DNA of 64,000 nucleotides, from contig NZ_FNFM01000002.1 of the NCBI RefSeq assembly GCF_900101095.1, forward strand, positions 1 to 64,000, read 5' to 3'. The DNA comes from Actinopolyspora mzabensis (GTDB lineage: Bacteria; Actinomycetota; Actinomycetes; Mycobacteriales; Pseudonocardiaceae). Below are positions 50,841-60,617 of the stretch, piece by piece (within the stretch, counting starts at the first letter, position 1; each line of letters starts with the position of its first letter). Position numbers and translations under genes: made by a program. The notes beneath the pieces are model-generated. The model saw only the letters and a list, made by a program, of their open reading frames with translations, was not told the DNA's origin and searched no databases.

Positions 50841-52421
50841 CTAGTCGGCGGCTGCTCCGGTGTCGGCCCGCTGCTGTTCCTCCGCCGGCGCCCGATTCAC
50901 CCCGGCGTCCGATTCGACGGGTATGGAGTCGTACACGAAGCCGGCCTGGGCCGGATCCAGGAAGTCACCGGAGGGCAACGTTCCCAGGATCGAGGCGGGG
51001 GCCGCTCCGATGTCCCCAGCGCCGTTGACGACGCCGAGCCCCTTGGCGGTGGCGACGTCCTTGATCCCGTAAGTGACCCCTCGGTTGGAGACCAGGTAGA
51101 CGGGACCGCCCTCGGCCGTGTCGGGCCCGGTGCTCCCGCGCGCCACGGCCGCCTTGCCCGGCGGCATGTAGAAGTAGTCCACGCGCGGCCCCGTGCCGTC
51201 GAACTGGGCCAGCTTCACCGGCGCCTTGGGCGCGGGCGTACCCGATCCGACGGTGACCGTGACCCGCTGTTCCCCGGACTCGTCGGACCAGCTCAGGCAG
51301 GAGCGATCGGCGTCCGCGAACGAGAGCGGCTGCGGAACCCCTACCGGGAAGTGGTCCACGTCGAGCTCGTCGGCCGCATCGGCAGTGCCGATGTCGGTGA
51401 GCATTCCCGTGGCGTTGGGAATCTCCTCGGAGCTGTACCTGGAAGCGTGCAGTACCGCGGCCGCGCCGCGAGTGACGTGCTGCTTGCCGCTCTGCCGCAG
51501 CACGAAGAACTGCGGGGTCTCCCCCGGCACACTGCGCTCGAGGACGTCACCCACCCCGTAGCCGCCGCTGTCGTAATCCGGGGTGGTTTCCGCCAGTTCC
51601 GGCACGTCGAGCGAGTCCACCTCGGGAATCGCGTTGAGCATGTTGGTGCTCACGATGCGCGGAACCGCGTCACCGAGCCCGAACATCTCCGTCACCGCGG
51701 GCTCCTCGGCCGGGAGGGCGGCCTTGACCACCCTGGCTCCGGTGCTGTTGTCGGATCGCACGCGATAGATCAGATACGGCTGCTCCGAGGAGGAATCCCG
51801 CACGTAGAGCGCCTCGTCACGCCCGAGTTCCCTACCGTGGCCGGTCACCCCGCCCAACACGGTGGTCTCCACCTCGGCGGAGGCGAGCATGTCCTCGGTG
51901 TCCAACGCCTTGTTCAGCTCGGCCACGTCGCAGATCGCCCATGCCGGGGTGGCCGCCTGCCCCGGCTCGGGCAGGAAGTCCGGGGCGTTGGGCATCCCCG
52001 TCTTCGGTCCGCGGGGTAATTCCGCCAGGGCTGCCTGGTCGACCTTGGTCGGCTCGATCGCCTGCCCCTGACCGTTGCCCTTGGCCATGACGAGCAACTT
52101 CGCCGAGGCCATGTTGAGCATCGGGATCAGACGCTTGTCCGCCTGATCGTCGGAAGTGACGACGTAGACGCTGCCGCTGCCTTTCGCGATGACCACCGAT
52201 CCCGGTTTCGGGACGGTGCCCTGGCCGCCGAACAACCCCCACACCAGGAATCCGATCATCCCGACACAGGCGATGATCGCACCGGCGATGGTGGCGCGTT
52301 TGTGCGAACCGAGCGGGTCGTGCAGCATCACCGCGTCCCTGCGGGCGAGTGCCGACTCCATACGGCGTATGACGAACCTGTACGCCTGGACTTGTGATTT
52401 GGTGGTGGGTGTTGATGCCAT
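50841..52421 (-). CDS. eccB: Type VII secretion protein EccB
   Basis: 526 residues. A short cytoplasmic start (TKSQVQAYRFVIRRMESALARRD), one membrane helix (ATIAGAIIACVGMIGFLVWGL) and a large periplasmic domain of repeated beta-alpha units (GSVYVVTSDDQADKRLIPML..., GVTYGIKDVATAKGLG). Cysteines in the periplasmic part (ICDVAEL, SCLSW) match the family disulfide. It is on the strand opposite eccD and mycP, as eccB4 is in M. tuberculosis. ATG 52421 faces the eccE start across a 180-bp promoter region. Confidence 0.96.
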   Translation of the reverse strand: MASTPTTKSQVQAYRFVIRRMESALARRDAVMLHDPLGSHKRATIAGAIIACVGMIGFLVWGLFGGQGTVPKPGSVVIAKGSGSVYVVTSDDQADKRLIPMLNMASAKLLVMAKGNGQGQAIEPTKVDQAALAELPRGPKTGMPNAPDFLPEPGQAATPAWAICDVAELNKALDTEDMLASAEVETTVLGGVTGHGRELGRDEALYVRDSSSEQPYLIYRVRSDNSTGARVVKAALPAEEPAVTEMFGLGDAVPRIVSTNMLNAIPEVDSLDVPELAETTPDYDSGGYGVGDVLERSVPGETPQFFVLRQSGKQHVTRGAAAVLHASRYSSEEIPNATGMLTDIGTADAADELDVDHFPVGVPQPLSFADADRSCLSWSDESGEQRVTVTVGSGTPAPKAPVKLAQFDGTGPRVDYFYMPPGKAAVARGSTGPDTAEGGPVYLVSNRGVTYGIKDVATAKGLGVVNGAGDIGAAPASILGTLPSGDFLDPAQAGFVYDSIPVESDAGVNRAPAEEQQRADTGAAAD

Positions 52422-52602
52422 TCTTCGCCTAAAGCTCTCCCGTGCGAGGTACCGTTCAGCAGGGTAGCCGGGAAAGGTTGCCGCGTGGGTCCGGTTCGAC
52501 CGACTTACCGCAGTATTCTCTTCGATCGGTTACCGATACCTACACTCGCCCGCACCCACAGTGGGCAGACGCATCTACCTGCGAGGGGGAGAGACCCAAC
52601 GG

Positions 52603-53916
52603 ATGTCCGTGACCACACAGCATTCGGCCCCACCGAAAGCATCGGGATCGTCCGGCACCGGGCCCACCAACGCGACGCGGGCACGAATTCAGGCAAGGCG
52701 ACGGACCAATGGTGCCAGTCTGGGGGCACTGCCGGTATCCAACCTCGTCGTCATGGAGATCGGCATCGCGGCCGGGCTGGTCCTCGTCGGCATCGACCGG
52801 ACACTGTGGCCGGTCGCGGCGGGAGTGGCCGGATTCGCCGTGATCATCGCTCTGCTGCGCAGGCGCGGCCGGTGGTTCACCCAGATGTTCGGGCTCGTGC
52901 TGGGCTACAAGTTCCGCAACCACACCAGCGTGGTCACACCCGTCACTCCCGGCCTGACGGACGGTGGGGACGAGAACGGCGACGGGGTGATCGGCCCGGA
53001 GGAGAACCACCGGGTCTCACTGCTGCGGCTGGTCGTTCCCGACCTGGTCGTGGCACACGGCCAGGACCACGACCGCAACCACGTCGGGATGGCGTTCAAC
53101 GACGGCAAGTGGACCGCTGTACTCATGGTCGAGCCCACACCCTCGTTGGTCACCGAGATCGGTAAGGCACCGAACCTCCCGCTCGGCTCGCTGACCCACT
53201 GCCTGGAGGACCGCGGTGTGGTCCTCGACGCGATCCAGGTGATCTGGCACTGCTACCCCGGCAGTGCCGCACTGCCCTCGAAATCGCCCGCGCTGAACTC
53301 CTACTTGGAGGTGCTGGGGCCGTTACCGGCGGCGGCTCGTCGCACCACGTGGGTGACGGTGCGGTTGGATCCGAAGCGATGCGCCAAGGCCGTGGGAGAA
53401 CGAGGCGGCGGCATAGTGGGTGCGCACCGCGCACTGATCGGTGCGCTGTCGCGAGTGCGCAGCGCCCTGGAGCGGGAATCCGTACCCACCCGGCCGTTGG
53501 ATCCGGACGAACTGCTGCAGGCGGGAATCGCCTCGGCCGAGCTGCAGTCGGTGCTGGGATCGCAGCGCTCGGTCGGCCTCAAGGAACGCTGGGACGGGGT
53601 CACGGCGGGCGGAGTGGGGCACTCCAGCTACGCGATCACCGGTTGGCCCTCGCAGATGAGCAACAACCTGAACGCGCTCACCGGGGTTCGTGCGCTGTCC
53701 TCCACGGTGGCGATGTCCATATCCCCCACCGGGGAGAACAGTGAGGTCGGGCTGCGCAGCCTGGTCAGGGTCAGCGCCCGAACTCCCGAGGAGCTGGACA
53801 CCGCGGACGAGCAGTTGCGCGGTATCAGCAATCGACTCGGGGTCACGCTGACCCCGCTGGGGGGCGTGCAGCTGGCCGGATTCAACGCGACTCTGCCGTT
53901 GGGAGGCTCGATATGA
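52603..53916 (+). CDS. eccE: Type VII secretion protein EccE
   Basis: A 437-residue protein. An N-terminal pair of membrane helices (NLVVMEIGIAAGLVLVGI and LWPVAAGVAGFAVIIALL) is followed by a cytoplasmic domain with GKWTAVLMVEP, WVTVRLDP and the conserved end AGFNATLPLGG. EccE sits at the periphery of the ESX complex. M. tuberculosis ESX-4 lacks it, so this is the fuller form known from M. abscessus and many other actinobacteria. ATG 52603 is preferred over upstream in-frame starts. The stop overlaps the next ATG (ATGA). Confidence 0.92.
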   Translation: MSVTTQHSAPPKASGSSGTGPTNATRARIQARRRTNGASLGALPVSNLVVMEIGIAAGLVLVGIDRTLWPVAAGVAGFAVIIALLRRRGRWFTQMFGLVLGYKFRNHTSVVTPVTPGLTDGGDENGDGVIGPEENHRVSLLRLVVPDLVVAHGQDHDRNHVGMAFNDGKWTAVLMVEPTPSLVTEIGKAPNLPLGSLTHCLEDRGVVLDAIQVIWHCYPGSAALPSKSPALNSYLEVLGPLPAAARRTTWVTVRLDPKRCAKAVGERGGGIVGAHRALIGALSRVRSALERESVPTRPLDPDELLQAGIASAELQSVLGSQRSVGLKERWDGVTAGGVGHSSYAITGWPSQMSNNLNALTGVRALSSTVAMSISPTGENSEVGLRSLVRVSARTPEELDTADEQLRGISNRLGVTLTPLGGVQLAGFNATLPLGGSI

Positions 53917-54647
53917 GCCGCAGCAGGACCATAGACACACCCGACGACCTGCGCGACAGGGTTCCGGAGTTCCTGGTACCCCCGGAAACGCTGGACGCGG
54001 TGAGTCCCTCCGGCGACCGCGGCGGGATGATCATCGGTTCCGGGCCGCACGGCGAACCGATCTCCACCTCGATCCTGCGTCCGCAGCCCACCAGGATGGT
54101 CACGGTGGGCGGGCTCTATCTGGCTCGTCAGATCGCGCTGCGCGCCATGGCCACCGGCGCTTGGGTGATCATCGCGACCGGGCGACCGGACTCCTGGGAC
54201 AACCTGGCCACCGCCGCCGGGCACACCCCCGACGGCACCCCGGTGCCGCTGGTGCAGATCCGACGGCTCACCCCGTTCGACCTGCCGCGCTCCAGTGAGG
54301 ACGCCCCGCTGCTGGTGATCCACGACGGCGGAGCCGTGCCCCAGGAACTGTTCCCGCCGCGTTCGGCGTGGCAGACCACCATGTACGTGCTGCCCTACCT
54401 GCACCCGCAGGTGGGTAACGGTACCGCCGCGAACACGGCCGATCTGGTGCTGCTGCAGCGGATCCCGATGAACCAGGCCCAGCTGGCGGGACGGATCTGG
54501 CACCTGCACCCGCCACAGGTGCAGCAGCTGACCGCGCTGCAGGACGACGGGATCATCGCCCTGGGCAACATGCTCTGGAGCCCGATCCGGCTCGTGACGA
54601 ACAAGCGCGAGCAGGAGCTGCTGGGCCCCATTCGGCGCGGCGACTGA
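53913..54647 (+). CDS. EccE-coupled type VII-associated protein of unknown function
   Basis: A 244-residue cytoplasmic protein overlapping eccE by four bases. Recognisable but unassigned segments: MIIGSGPHGEPISTSILRPQ, TRMVTVGGLYLARQIALRAM, and NTADLVLLQRIPMNQAQLAG. No Walker motif or membrane helix is seen; the pattern of beta-strands and helices resembles an inactive P-loop domain (VIIATGRPDSWDNL at the loop position). Genes like this follow eccE in Pseudonocardiales, so a structural or regulatory role in the ESX complex is inferred. Confidence 0.72.
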   Translation: MSRSRTIDTPDDLRDRVPEFLVPPETLDAVSPSGDRGGMIIGSGPHGEPISTSILRPQPTRMVTVGGLYLARQIALRAMATGAWVIIATGRPDSWDNLATAAGHTPDGTPVPLVQIRRLTPFDLPRSSEDAPLLVIHDGGAVPQELFPPRSAWQTTMYVLPYLHPQVGNGTAANTADLVLLQRIPMNQAQLAGRIWHLHPPQVQQLTALQDDGIIALGNMLWSPIRLVTNKREQELLGPIRRGD

Positions 54648-54660
54648 CCTCACCTCCCCG

Positions 54661-54715
54661 GCGATTTCGCGAGAAATTGACGCCTTGGGGGTGTCGATTT
54701 CTCGCGAAATCGCGG
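54661..54715. repeat. Dispersed hairpin repeat, family P, copies 5 and 6 (inverted pair)
   Basis: Copy 5 at 54661-54682 and copy 6 at 54692-54715 face each other across 9 bp, so the whole unit can fold into one long hairpin. It follows the eccE operon and precedes the nuclease-like gene. Confidence 0.8.
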
Positions 54716-54801
54716 CAAGTGTGTCCACATCGCACCCAGGTGTCCACATCCCGCGGGAAACGCCGGGCCGAGGGAGGTTCGTCGCTTCGATACTGGCGGG
54801 C

Positions 54802-55689
54802 ATGGCAGACATCGCATCGACGACACACCCGGAACCGGCGCCCCGGGGGGCGGTACTTCTCACCCGCGCCGAAGCACTGGAAGCCGGAATAACGGACCGC
54901 GTGCTACGGGAGTCCGGGGCGTACCGCCGGGTGCTCCACGGGCTCTACACCCCGGCCGATGTCCCGCTGAGCCACGAACTGAGATGCCAGGCAGCGGCAC
55001 GGCTCCTGCCGTCCGACGCGGTGATCACGGGAAGGTCGGCCGCCACGCTGCACGGGGCACGGCTCGCTGACCACAACGACGCGGTCGAAGTACTCGTCAA
55101 CGACAAGTACGTGAATCGAAGAGGGGGGTTGAAGTGTTGGGCGCGGAGCGTCTCGACCGATGAGCACTCCGCCTGGAGCGGAATCAGGCTTGCCTCCCCC
55201 TGCCGGAGTTCCTTCGAGATGCTCGCCCGCTATCCGCTCAGGTGGGCTGTGGCCAACTGCGACCGGATGTTGCACGAGGGAATGGTCGAGGAGAACCAGC
55301 TCCGCCGCTTCCTCGGCGAACGAAACCACTACGGGATCCGCCAGGCCCGAGCCGCTTTCGAACTGCTGGATCGCAGAGCGGAGTCGCTTCCGGAATCGAT
55401 GCTGCGCGTGCTCCTGGTGCAGCGGGGCCTGCCACCGACCCCGCAACTTAACATCCTGCACCGGGGAAGGTTCGTGGCGCGAGTGGATCTCGCATACGAG
55501 GACGCCAAGGTCGCCTTGGAGTACGAAGGGGCCTGGCACGCGGACGCGGAACAGTACCGCCGCGACCGGATGCGCAGGCAGCGCATAGTGGAGTGCGGCT
55601 GGCAGGTGCTCGTGGTCACCGCGCGGGAGCTGTTCGAGACGCCGAACGAACTCCTGCGGCGGGTCGGGGCGGCGTTGGGAAGGGTGTGA
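54802..55689 (+). CDS. DUF559 nuclease-like protein with AbiEi-type N-terminal domain
   Basis: A 295-residue protein. The N-terminal part (LTRAEALEAGITDRVLRESGAYRRVLHGLY, then DAVITGRSAATLHGA) matches the AbiEi antitoxin-like winged helix. The C-terminal part matches the DUF559 endonuclease fold: VARVDLAYEDAKVALEYEG, QYRRDRMRRQRIVECGWQVL, with D-x(n)-E-x-E as the likely metal ligands. Such genes are common single accessory genes in actinobacteria; a role in defence or DNA repair has been proposed but not shown. The ATG at 54802 (MADIAS) is the best start. Family P repeats lie at both ends of the gene. Confidence 0.82.
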   Translation: MADIASTTHPEPAPRGAVLLTRAEALEAGITDRVLRESGAYRRVLHGLYTPADVPLSHELRCQAAARLLPSDAVITGRSAATLHGARLADHNDAVEVLVNDKYVNRRGGLKCWARSVSTDEHSAWSGIRLASPCRSSFEMLARYPLRWAVANCDRMLHEGMVEENQLRRFLGERNHYGIRQARAAFELLDRRAESLPESMLRVLLVQRGLPPTPQLNILHRGRFVARVDLAYEDAKVALEYEGAWHADAEQYRRDRMRRQRIVECGWQVLVVTARELFETPNELLRRVGAALGRV

Positions 55690-55713
55690 GCGTCGATTTC
55701 TCGCGAAATCGCC
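55690..55713 (-). repeat. Dispersed hairpin repeat, family P, copy 7
   Basis: Directly after the stop of the DUF559 gene. Orientation is the same as copy 6. Confidence 0.78.
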
Positions 55714-55776
55714 GCGCTGTGCGGGAAGGGAAGCCCCCACGGACCGGGCGGCGCCGTTTTCCGGCGAAACCGACGG

Positions 55777-56679
55777 TCACAGCGAACGCCGCGCCCGGGT
55801 GGTCCTGATCCGCTCGGCCAGCTGGTCGTCGGGCGGATAGTCGACACCGGTCAGGGTCAGGCCGTGGGCGGGAGCCACCGCGCTGGTCTTGGTGCCGTCG
55901 TGCAGCATCTCCGCGGGCCACTCGGTACCGCGTCTGGAATCACCGGACATCAGCACCGACCCCACCAGACTGCGGACCATGGAGTGGCAGAAGGCGTCGG
56001 CGGTGAGGGTCGCCGCCAACAGGTGCCGGTCGACTCGCTCCCACTCGAACGACTGCAACTGCCGGACGGTGGTCGCACCCTCGCGTTGTTTGCAGAAGGC
56101 CGCGAAGTCGTGCAGTCCCACCAGGTCGTCCGAAGCCAGTTTCAGCCGCCGCACGTCCAGTGGCCTGTTCCAGGCCAGGGTGTCGCGTCGCCGCAACGGG
56201 TCGACACCCCAAGGCGCGTCCGAAACCAGGTAGCGGTAGTGCCGCCGCATCGCGGCGAACCGGGCGTCGAAGCCCGCGGGAGCGACCTCGGCCCGCAGCA
56301 CCCGCACGTCCCCGGGCAGAATGCGGTTCCAGCGACCACAAAGCCGCGTCAGATCGGGCACACCGTGCTCGTCGATCTCCAGCCGGTGCCGATCCCCGGC
56401 CGCCAGCGGCACCGCGTCCACGTGAACCACCTGACGATCGGCGTGCACCCCGGCGTCGGTTCGCCCGGCCACTACGACCGAACCCACGAGCTCCCTGCCC
56501 GGCGGCTGCTTCCACAGCGCGTCCTCCAGCAGTCCCTGCACGGTCCGCAAGCCGGGCTGGCGCGCCCAGCCGGAGAAATCGGTGCCGTCGTAGGCGAGCT
56601 CGACACGAACGCGAACGAACCCGCCCTCCCGTTCGGGAGCGGCGGGTTCGTCTGCAACCTCGGCACGCGACGAAATCAG
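55777..56679 (-). CDS. truA: tRNA pseudouridine(38-40) synthase TruA
   Basis: Modifies the anticodon arm of tRNAs. The catalytic aspartate is in [30 protein letters not shown] and [11 protein letters not shown] are family motifs. The conserved N-terminus ([16 protein letters not shown]) extends well upstream of the first usable TTG at 56550, and no ATG, GTG or TTG exists in frame before the rplQ stop. A CTG at 56679 with AAGGA six bases ahead, or an ATT at 56676, are the only candidates; both overlap the rplQ stop. A strong hairpin lies at 56617-56649. The function is secure, the start is not. Confidence 0.93.
   Translation of the reverse strand: MISSRAEVADEPAAPEREGGFVRVRVELAYDGTDFSGWARQPGLRTVQGLLEDALWKQPPGRELVGSVVVAGRTDAGVHADRQVVHVDAVPLAAGDRHRLEIDEHGVPDLTRLCGRWNRILPGDVRVLRAEVAPAGFDARFAAMRRHYRYLVSDAPWGVDPLRRRDTLAWNRPLDVRRLKLASDDLVGLHDFAAFCKQREGATTVRQLQSFEWERVDRHLLAATLTADAFCHSMVRSLVGSVLMSGDSRRGTEWPAEMLHDGTKTSAVAPAHGLTLTGVDYPPDDQLAERIRTTRARRSL
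56617..56649 (-). terminator. Hairpin between rplQ stop and conserved truA start
   Basis: A stem of about 14 bp with one bulge (GAACCCGCC with GGCGGGTTC, inner CTCCC with GGGAG). It resembles a terminator or attenuator placed inside the apparent truA coding region. Confidence 0.7.
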
Positions 56680-57233
56680 GACCGGTCCTTGTTCTCGGCG
56701 TCCTCGTCGCTGGTGCCCTCGGTCTCGGAGGCGTCGGAAGCGGACTCCGCGACGTCCACGTCCGCGGACTCGTCGGCCTCGGCGGTCTCCTCGCCCCGCT
56801 GGGCGGGCTCCGCCGTGGCCTGCTGGTCCTTCGCGAACTTGGTGCCGCGGGCGGCTTCGGCCTCGGAGGTGGCCGTCTTCTCGTTGACCAGCTCGATGAT
56901 GGCCATCGGAGCGTTGTCACCCTTGCGGGGCATGGTCTTGACCACCCTGGTGTAGCCACCCGGGCGGTCGGAGAAGAACGGTCCGATCTCCGCGAAGAGC
57001 TTGTGAACAACGTCCTTGTCACGGATCGTCTTCAGCACTTCGCGACGATTGTGCAGGTCACCCCTGGTGGCCTTGGTAATGAGACGCTCCGCCAGCGGCT
57101 GGACCCGCTTGGCCTTCGCCTCGGTGGTGGTGATCCGCCCGTGCTCGAAAAGCGCGGTGGCCAGGTTCGCCAGGATCAGCCGCTGATGCGACGGCGACCC
57201 GCCAAGACGCGGACCCTTCGTTGGGCTGGGCAT
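56676..57233 (-). CDS. rplQ: 50S ribosomal protein L17
   Basis: 185 residues. The L17 core is canonical: [59 protein letters not shown]. An acidic tail of about 60 residues follows ([13 protein letters not shown]... [10 protein letters not shown]), longer than in most bacteria but seen in actinobacteria. It lies 50 bp downstream of rpoA. Confidence 0.98.
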   Translation of the reverse strand: MPSPTKGPRLGGSPSHQRLILANLATALFEHGRITTTEAKAKRVQPLAERLITKATRGDLHNRREVLKTIRDKDVVHKLFAEIGPFFSDRPGGYTRVVKTMPRKGDNAPMAIIELVNEKTATSEAEAARGTKFAKDQQATAEPAQRGEETAEADESADVDVAESASDASETEGTSDEDAENKDRS

Positions 57234-57284
57234 CGGTTGCTCCTCTCAAGGTGCGGCCGGAAACCAGTCCGCGAAGCGCAGCCG

Positions 57285-58406
57285 TCAGAGCTGCTCAGTC
57301 TCCGCGTAGTCCTGGCCGTCGTCGTCATAACCGTTGTCGAAGCCGGTGTCGTAACCGCTGTCGAGACCGGTGTCGAAACCGCCGGCGGACATCCCCTGGG
57401 AGATGCTCGGCTCCTCCGACCAGCCTTCCGAGGGGTACTCGGCGGCAGCGGCGGAGGGATCGAATCCCGGAGGGCTGTCCTTGAGGGTCAGACCCAGACC
57501 GACCAGCTTCATCTTGACCTCGTCGATCGACTTCGCACCGAAGTTGCGAATGTCGAGCAGGTCGGCCTCGCTGCGCGAGACCAGCTCGCCGACGGTGTGG
57601 ATACCCTCGCGCTTGAGGCAGTTGTACGAGCGTACCGTGAGATCGAGATCCTCGATCGGCATGGAGTACGCTGCGATGGTGTCCGCCTCGGCGGGCGACG
57701 GACCGATCTCGATGCCCTCTGCGTCGACGTTGAGCTCACGGGCCAGGCCGAACAGTTCGACCAGGGTGCGGCCTGCCGAGGCGACCGCGTCCCGCGCGGT
57801 CATCGACGGCTTGGTCTCGACATCGAGAACGAGTCGGTTGAAGTCCGTGCGCTGTTCGACACGAGTCGCGGTGACGTCGAACGAAACGTTCCGCACCGGC
57901 GAGTAGATCGAGTCCACCGGAATCCGGCCGATCTCGGCGCCGGACTCCTTGTTCTGTGCCGCCGGGACGTAGCCGCGACCCCGCTCGACCACGAGCTCGA
58001 TCTCCAGCTTGCCCTTGGAGTTCAGGGTCGCGATGTGGAGATCGGGATTGTGTACCGTCACACCGGCGGGTGGGACGATGTCGGCGGCGGTGACGTCACC
58101 CGGACCCTGCTTGCGCAGATACATGGTGACGGGCTCGTCGTCCTCGGAACTGACCACGAGTTCTTTGATATTCAGGATGACGTCTGTAACGTCTTCCTTG
58201 ACCCCCGGAATCGTGGTGAATTCATGCAGCACACCGTCGATACGCAGGCTGGTCACGGCCGCACCCGGGATCGAGGACAGCAGGGCACGGCGGAGCGAAT
58301 TGCCGAGGGTGTAACCGAAGCCGGGCTCCAGCGGCTCGAAGGTGAACCGGGAGCGCGTCTCCGAAATAGGCTCCTCGGACAGTGAGGGTCGCTGGGAGAT
58401 GAGCAC
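57285..58406 (-). CDS. rpoA: RNA polymerase alpha subunit
   Basis: 373 residues from GTG 58406 ([12 protein letters not shown]), with AAGGA upstream. The N-terminal assembly domain has [26 protein letters not shown]. The C-terminal domain that binds UP elements and activators has [18 protein letters not shown] and [18 protein letters not shown]. An extra acidic, Gly/Asp/Tyr-rich tail of about 45 residues ([21 protein letters not shown]) follows. Gene order rpsD-rpoA-rplQ is normal. Confidence 0.98.
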   Translation of the reverse strand: MLISQRPSLSEEPISETRSRFTFEPLEPGFGYTLGNSLRRALLSSIPGAAVTSLRIDGVLHEFTTIPGVKEDVTDVILNIKELVVSSEDDEPVTMYLRKQGPGDVTAADIVPPAGVTVHNPDLHIATLNSKGKLEIELVVERGRGYVPAAQNKESGAEIGRIPVDSIYSPVRNVSFDVTATRVEQRTDFNRLVLDVETKPSMTARDAVASAGRTLVELFGLARELNVDAEGIEIGPSPAEADTIAAYSMPIEDLDLTVRSYNCLKREGIHTVGELVSRSEADLLDIRNFGAKSIDEVKMKLVGLGLTLKDSPPGFDPSAAAAEYPSEGWSEEPSISQGMSAGGFDTGLDSGYDTGFDNGYDDDGQDYAETEQL

Positions 58407-58557
58407 TGTCGTTTTTCCTTTCCACACGGCGCCCGCCATTTTACGCCGAAGGGATGGCGTGCCCGCTGCGAACAGTGGGCGAGGTGGGGACGCGTCGCGT
58501 CCCCACCCGTACCGGACCGCGGAGCAGCCATCGATGCGGTAGCCGCTCCGCCCGGTA

Positions 58558-59163
58558 TCACTTCGAGTAGAGCTCGACGATGAGCTGCTCGGTGACCGGT
58601 GTATCGATCTGCGCACGCTCGGGCAGCTGGTGCACCAGCACACGCAGCGACGAGGGCACCACTTGCAGCCAGGCCGGGCAGGGCCGCTCGCCCAGGGTTT
58701 CCTTGGCGATGATGAACGGCGTCGTGTTCAACGACTTCGGCTTGACGTCGATGATGTCGAACTTGGCGACCTGGTAGCTCGGAATGTCGACCTTCCTGTT
58801 GTTGACCAGGAAGTGACCGTGGTTGACCAGCTGACGGGCCTGCCTGCGGGTACGAGCGAGTCCCGCACGGTAGACCACGTTGTCCAACCGGCTCTCCAGC
58901 ATCTGCAGCAGGTTGTCACCGGTCTTGCCGGGCCTGCGGTTGGCCTCCTCGTAGTAGGAGCGGAACTGACGTTCCAGCACTCCGTACGTGAAGCGGGCCT
59001 TCTGCTTCTCCTGCAGCTGCTGCAGGTACTCGGTTTCCTTGATGCGTCCGCGGCCGTGCTGCCCCGGCGGGTACGGACGACGCTCGAACGACTGGTCACC
59101 GCCGACGAGGTCAACCTTCAACCGACGGGACTTACGGGTCGCGGGACCGGTGTAACGGGCCAT
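58558..59163 (-). CDS. rpsD: 30S ribosomal protein S4
   Basis: 201 residues, full length. [30 protein letters not shown], and the S4 RNA-binding domain [40 protein letters not shown]. Nucleates 30S assembly. The version without zinc cysteines. Confidence 0.98.
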   Translation of the reverse strand: MARYTGPATRKSRRLKVDLVGGDQSFERRPYPPGQHGRGRIKETEYLQQLQEKQKARFTYGVLERQFRSYYEEANRRPGKTGDNLLQMLESRLDNVVYRAGLARTRRQARQLVNHGHFLVNNRKVDIPSYQVAKFDIIDVKPKSLNTTPFIIAKETLGERPCPAWLQVVPSSLRVLVHQLPERAQIDTPVTEQLIVELYSK

Positions 59164-59188
59164 TGCGTTTCTACTCCTCTCCCGCTTC

Positions 59189-59593
59189 TCAGACCCGACG
59201 ACGCTTCGGCGGGCGGCAGCCGTTGTGGGGCTGCGGGGTCACGTCCTGGATGGTTCCCACTTCGAGGCCGGCGGCCTGCAGCGAACGGATCGCCGTCTCA
59301 CGTCCGGAACCGGGCCCCTTGACGAACACGTCGACCTTCTTCATGCCGTGCTCGGCGGCCTTGCGGGCGGCGTTCTCGGCCGCCATCTGCGCGGCGAACG
59401 GCGTGGACTTGCGGGAGCCCTTGAAGCCGACGTGACCGGCGGAGGCCCAGCTGATCACCGAACCGACGGTGTCGGTGATCGACACGATCGTGTTGTTGAA
59501 AGTGCTCTTGATGTGCGCCTGTCCGTGCGCTACATTCTTTTTTTCCTTGCGCCGGACCTTCTTGACGGTCCCGGCGCGACCCTTCGGTGGCAT
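59189..59593 (-). CDS. rpsK: 30S ribosomal protein S11
   Basis: 134 residues, full length. Core segments [36 protein letters not shown] and the end [17 protein letters not shown] are canonical. Lies between rpsM and rpsD. Confidence 0.98.
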   Translation of the reverse strand: MPPKGRAGTVKKVRRKEKKNVAHGQAHIKSTFNNTIVSITDTVGSVISWASAGHVGFKGSRKSTPFAAQMAAENAARKAAEHGMKKVDVFVKGPGSGRETAIRSLQAAGLEVGTIQDVTPQPHNGCRPPKRRRV

Positions 59594-59616
59594 TACTGCT
59601 TATCTCCTCGCGAGGC

Positions 59617-59994
59617 TTACTTCCTGGCCTTCTTCTTGCCTGCGACCGTCTTCTTCGGCCCCTTGCGGGTACGGGCGTTGGTCTTGGTCCGCTGCCCGTT
59701 CAACGGCAGGTGACGACGGTGCCGCATCCCGGCGTAGGAGCCGATCTCGATCTTCCGGCGAATGTCGGCCTGCACCTCACGACGGAGGTCACCCTCGACC
59801 CGGTAGTTGTTCTCGACGTGTTCACGCAGCTTGGCGAGCTGCTCGTCGTCGAGATTCTTGGCACGGGTGTCCATCGAAATGCCCGCGTTGCGCAGAATCT
59901 CCTGCGAGCTGCTGCGGCCGATGCCGTAGATGTAGGTCAGCGCGACCTCGATGCGCTTCTCGCGCGGGAGGTCGACGCCGGCAATCCTTGCCAT
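59617..59994 (-). CDS. rpsM: 30S ribosomal protein S13
   Basis: 125 residues from ATG 59994 ([14 protein letters not shown]), with GAGGAG upstream. [54 protein letters not shown] and a lysine-rich tail are canonical. Confidence 0.98.
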   Translation of the reverse strand: MARIAGVDLPREKRIEVALTYIYGIGRSSSQEILRNAGISMDTRAKNLDDEQLAKLREHVENNYRVEGDLRREVQADIRRKIEIGSYAGMRHRRHLPLNGQRTKTNARTRKGPKKTVAGKKKARK

Positions 59995-60228
59995 CTGGCA
60001 GGTGCTCCTCACTCTTCATTCCAGGTCTACTCCCCGACCGTCCTCGTGCACGGGGCTCGCCCGGGCGGACTCGCTTCGAAACCGAAGACCCGTCCGGACC
60101 CCGTAACCACACGAAGCCCCGGCCTGGTTCCGGGGGTGAACCGACTCAACTCCCGAGTCGGCAGGTCATGGGGAGGTCCCTTGTATCGCCTGGTTCGGTT
60201 GTCTCGGTAGAGACCGCTTCGCTGCCGA

Positions 60229-60342
60229 TCAGCCCTGACGCTGCTTGTGACGCCCGTTGTTGCAGATCACAAGAACCCGTCCGTGACGACGGATCACCTG
60301 GCAGTTATCGCAGATCTTCTTGACACTCGGTTTGACCTTCAC
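60229..60342 (-). CDS. rpmJ: 50S ribosomal protein L36
   Basis: 37 residues. GTG 60342 begins [14 protein letters not shown]. The zinc ligands C-x2-C...C...H are present: KICDNCQVI and [13 protein letters not shown]. This is the C+ (zinc-binding) form. It lies between infA and rpsM in the normal order. Confidence 0.97.
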   Translation of the reverse strand: MKVKPSVKKICDNCQVIRRHGRVLVICNNGRHKQRQG

Positions 60343-60395
60343 GGCCGTGCTCTCCTGATCGCGACGCGTGTCCGTAACCCCGGACACCGTGGAGG

Positions 60396-60617
60396 TCACT
60401 TGTAGCGGTAGACAATGCGCCCACGGGAGAGGTCGTAGGGAGACAGCTCCACGACGACCTTGTCCTCGGGCAGGATGCGGATGTAGTGCTGGCGCATCTT
60501 GCCACTGATGTGCGCGAGGACCTTGTGGCCGTTCTCCAACTCGACGCGGAAGGTCGCGTTGGGGAGCGGCTCGATCACCCGACCCTCGACCTCAATGGCC
60601 CCGTCCTTTTTGCCCAT
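60396..60617 (-). CDS. infA: Translation initiation factor IF-1
   Basis: 73 residues, normal length. [40 protein letters not shown] and [13 protein letters not shown] form the OB fold that covers the A site. ATG 60617 is preceded by GGAGG. A long upstream in-frame extension is not part of IF-1. Confidence 0.98.
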   Translation of the reverse strand: MGKKDGAIEVEGRVIEPLPNATFRVELENGHKVLAHISGKMRQHYIRILPEDKVVVELSPYDLSRGRIVYRYK

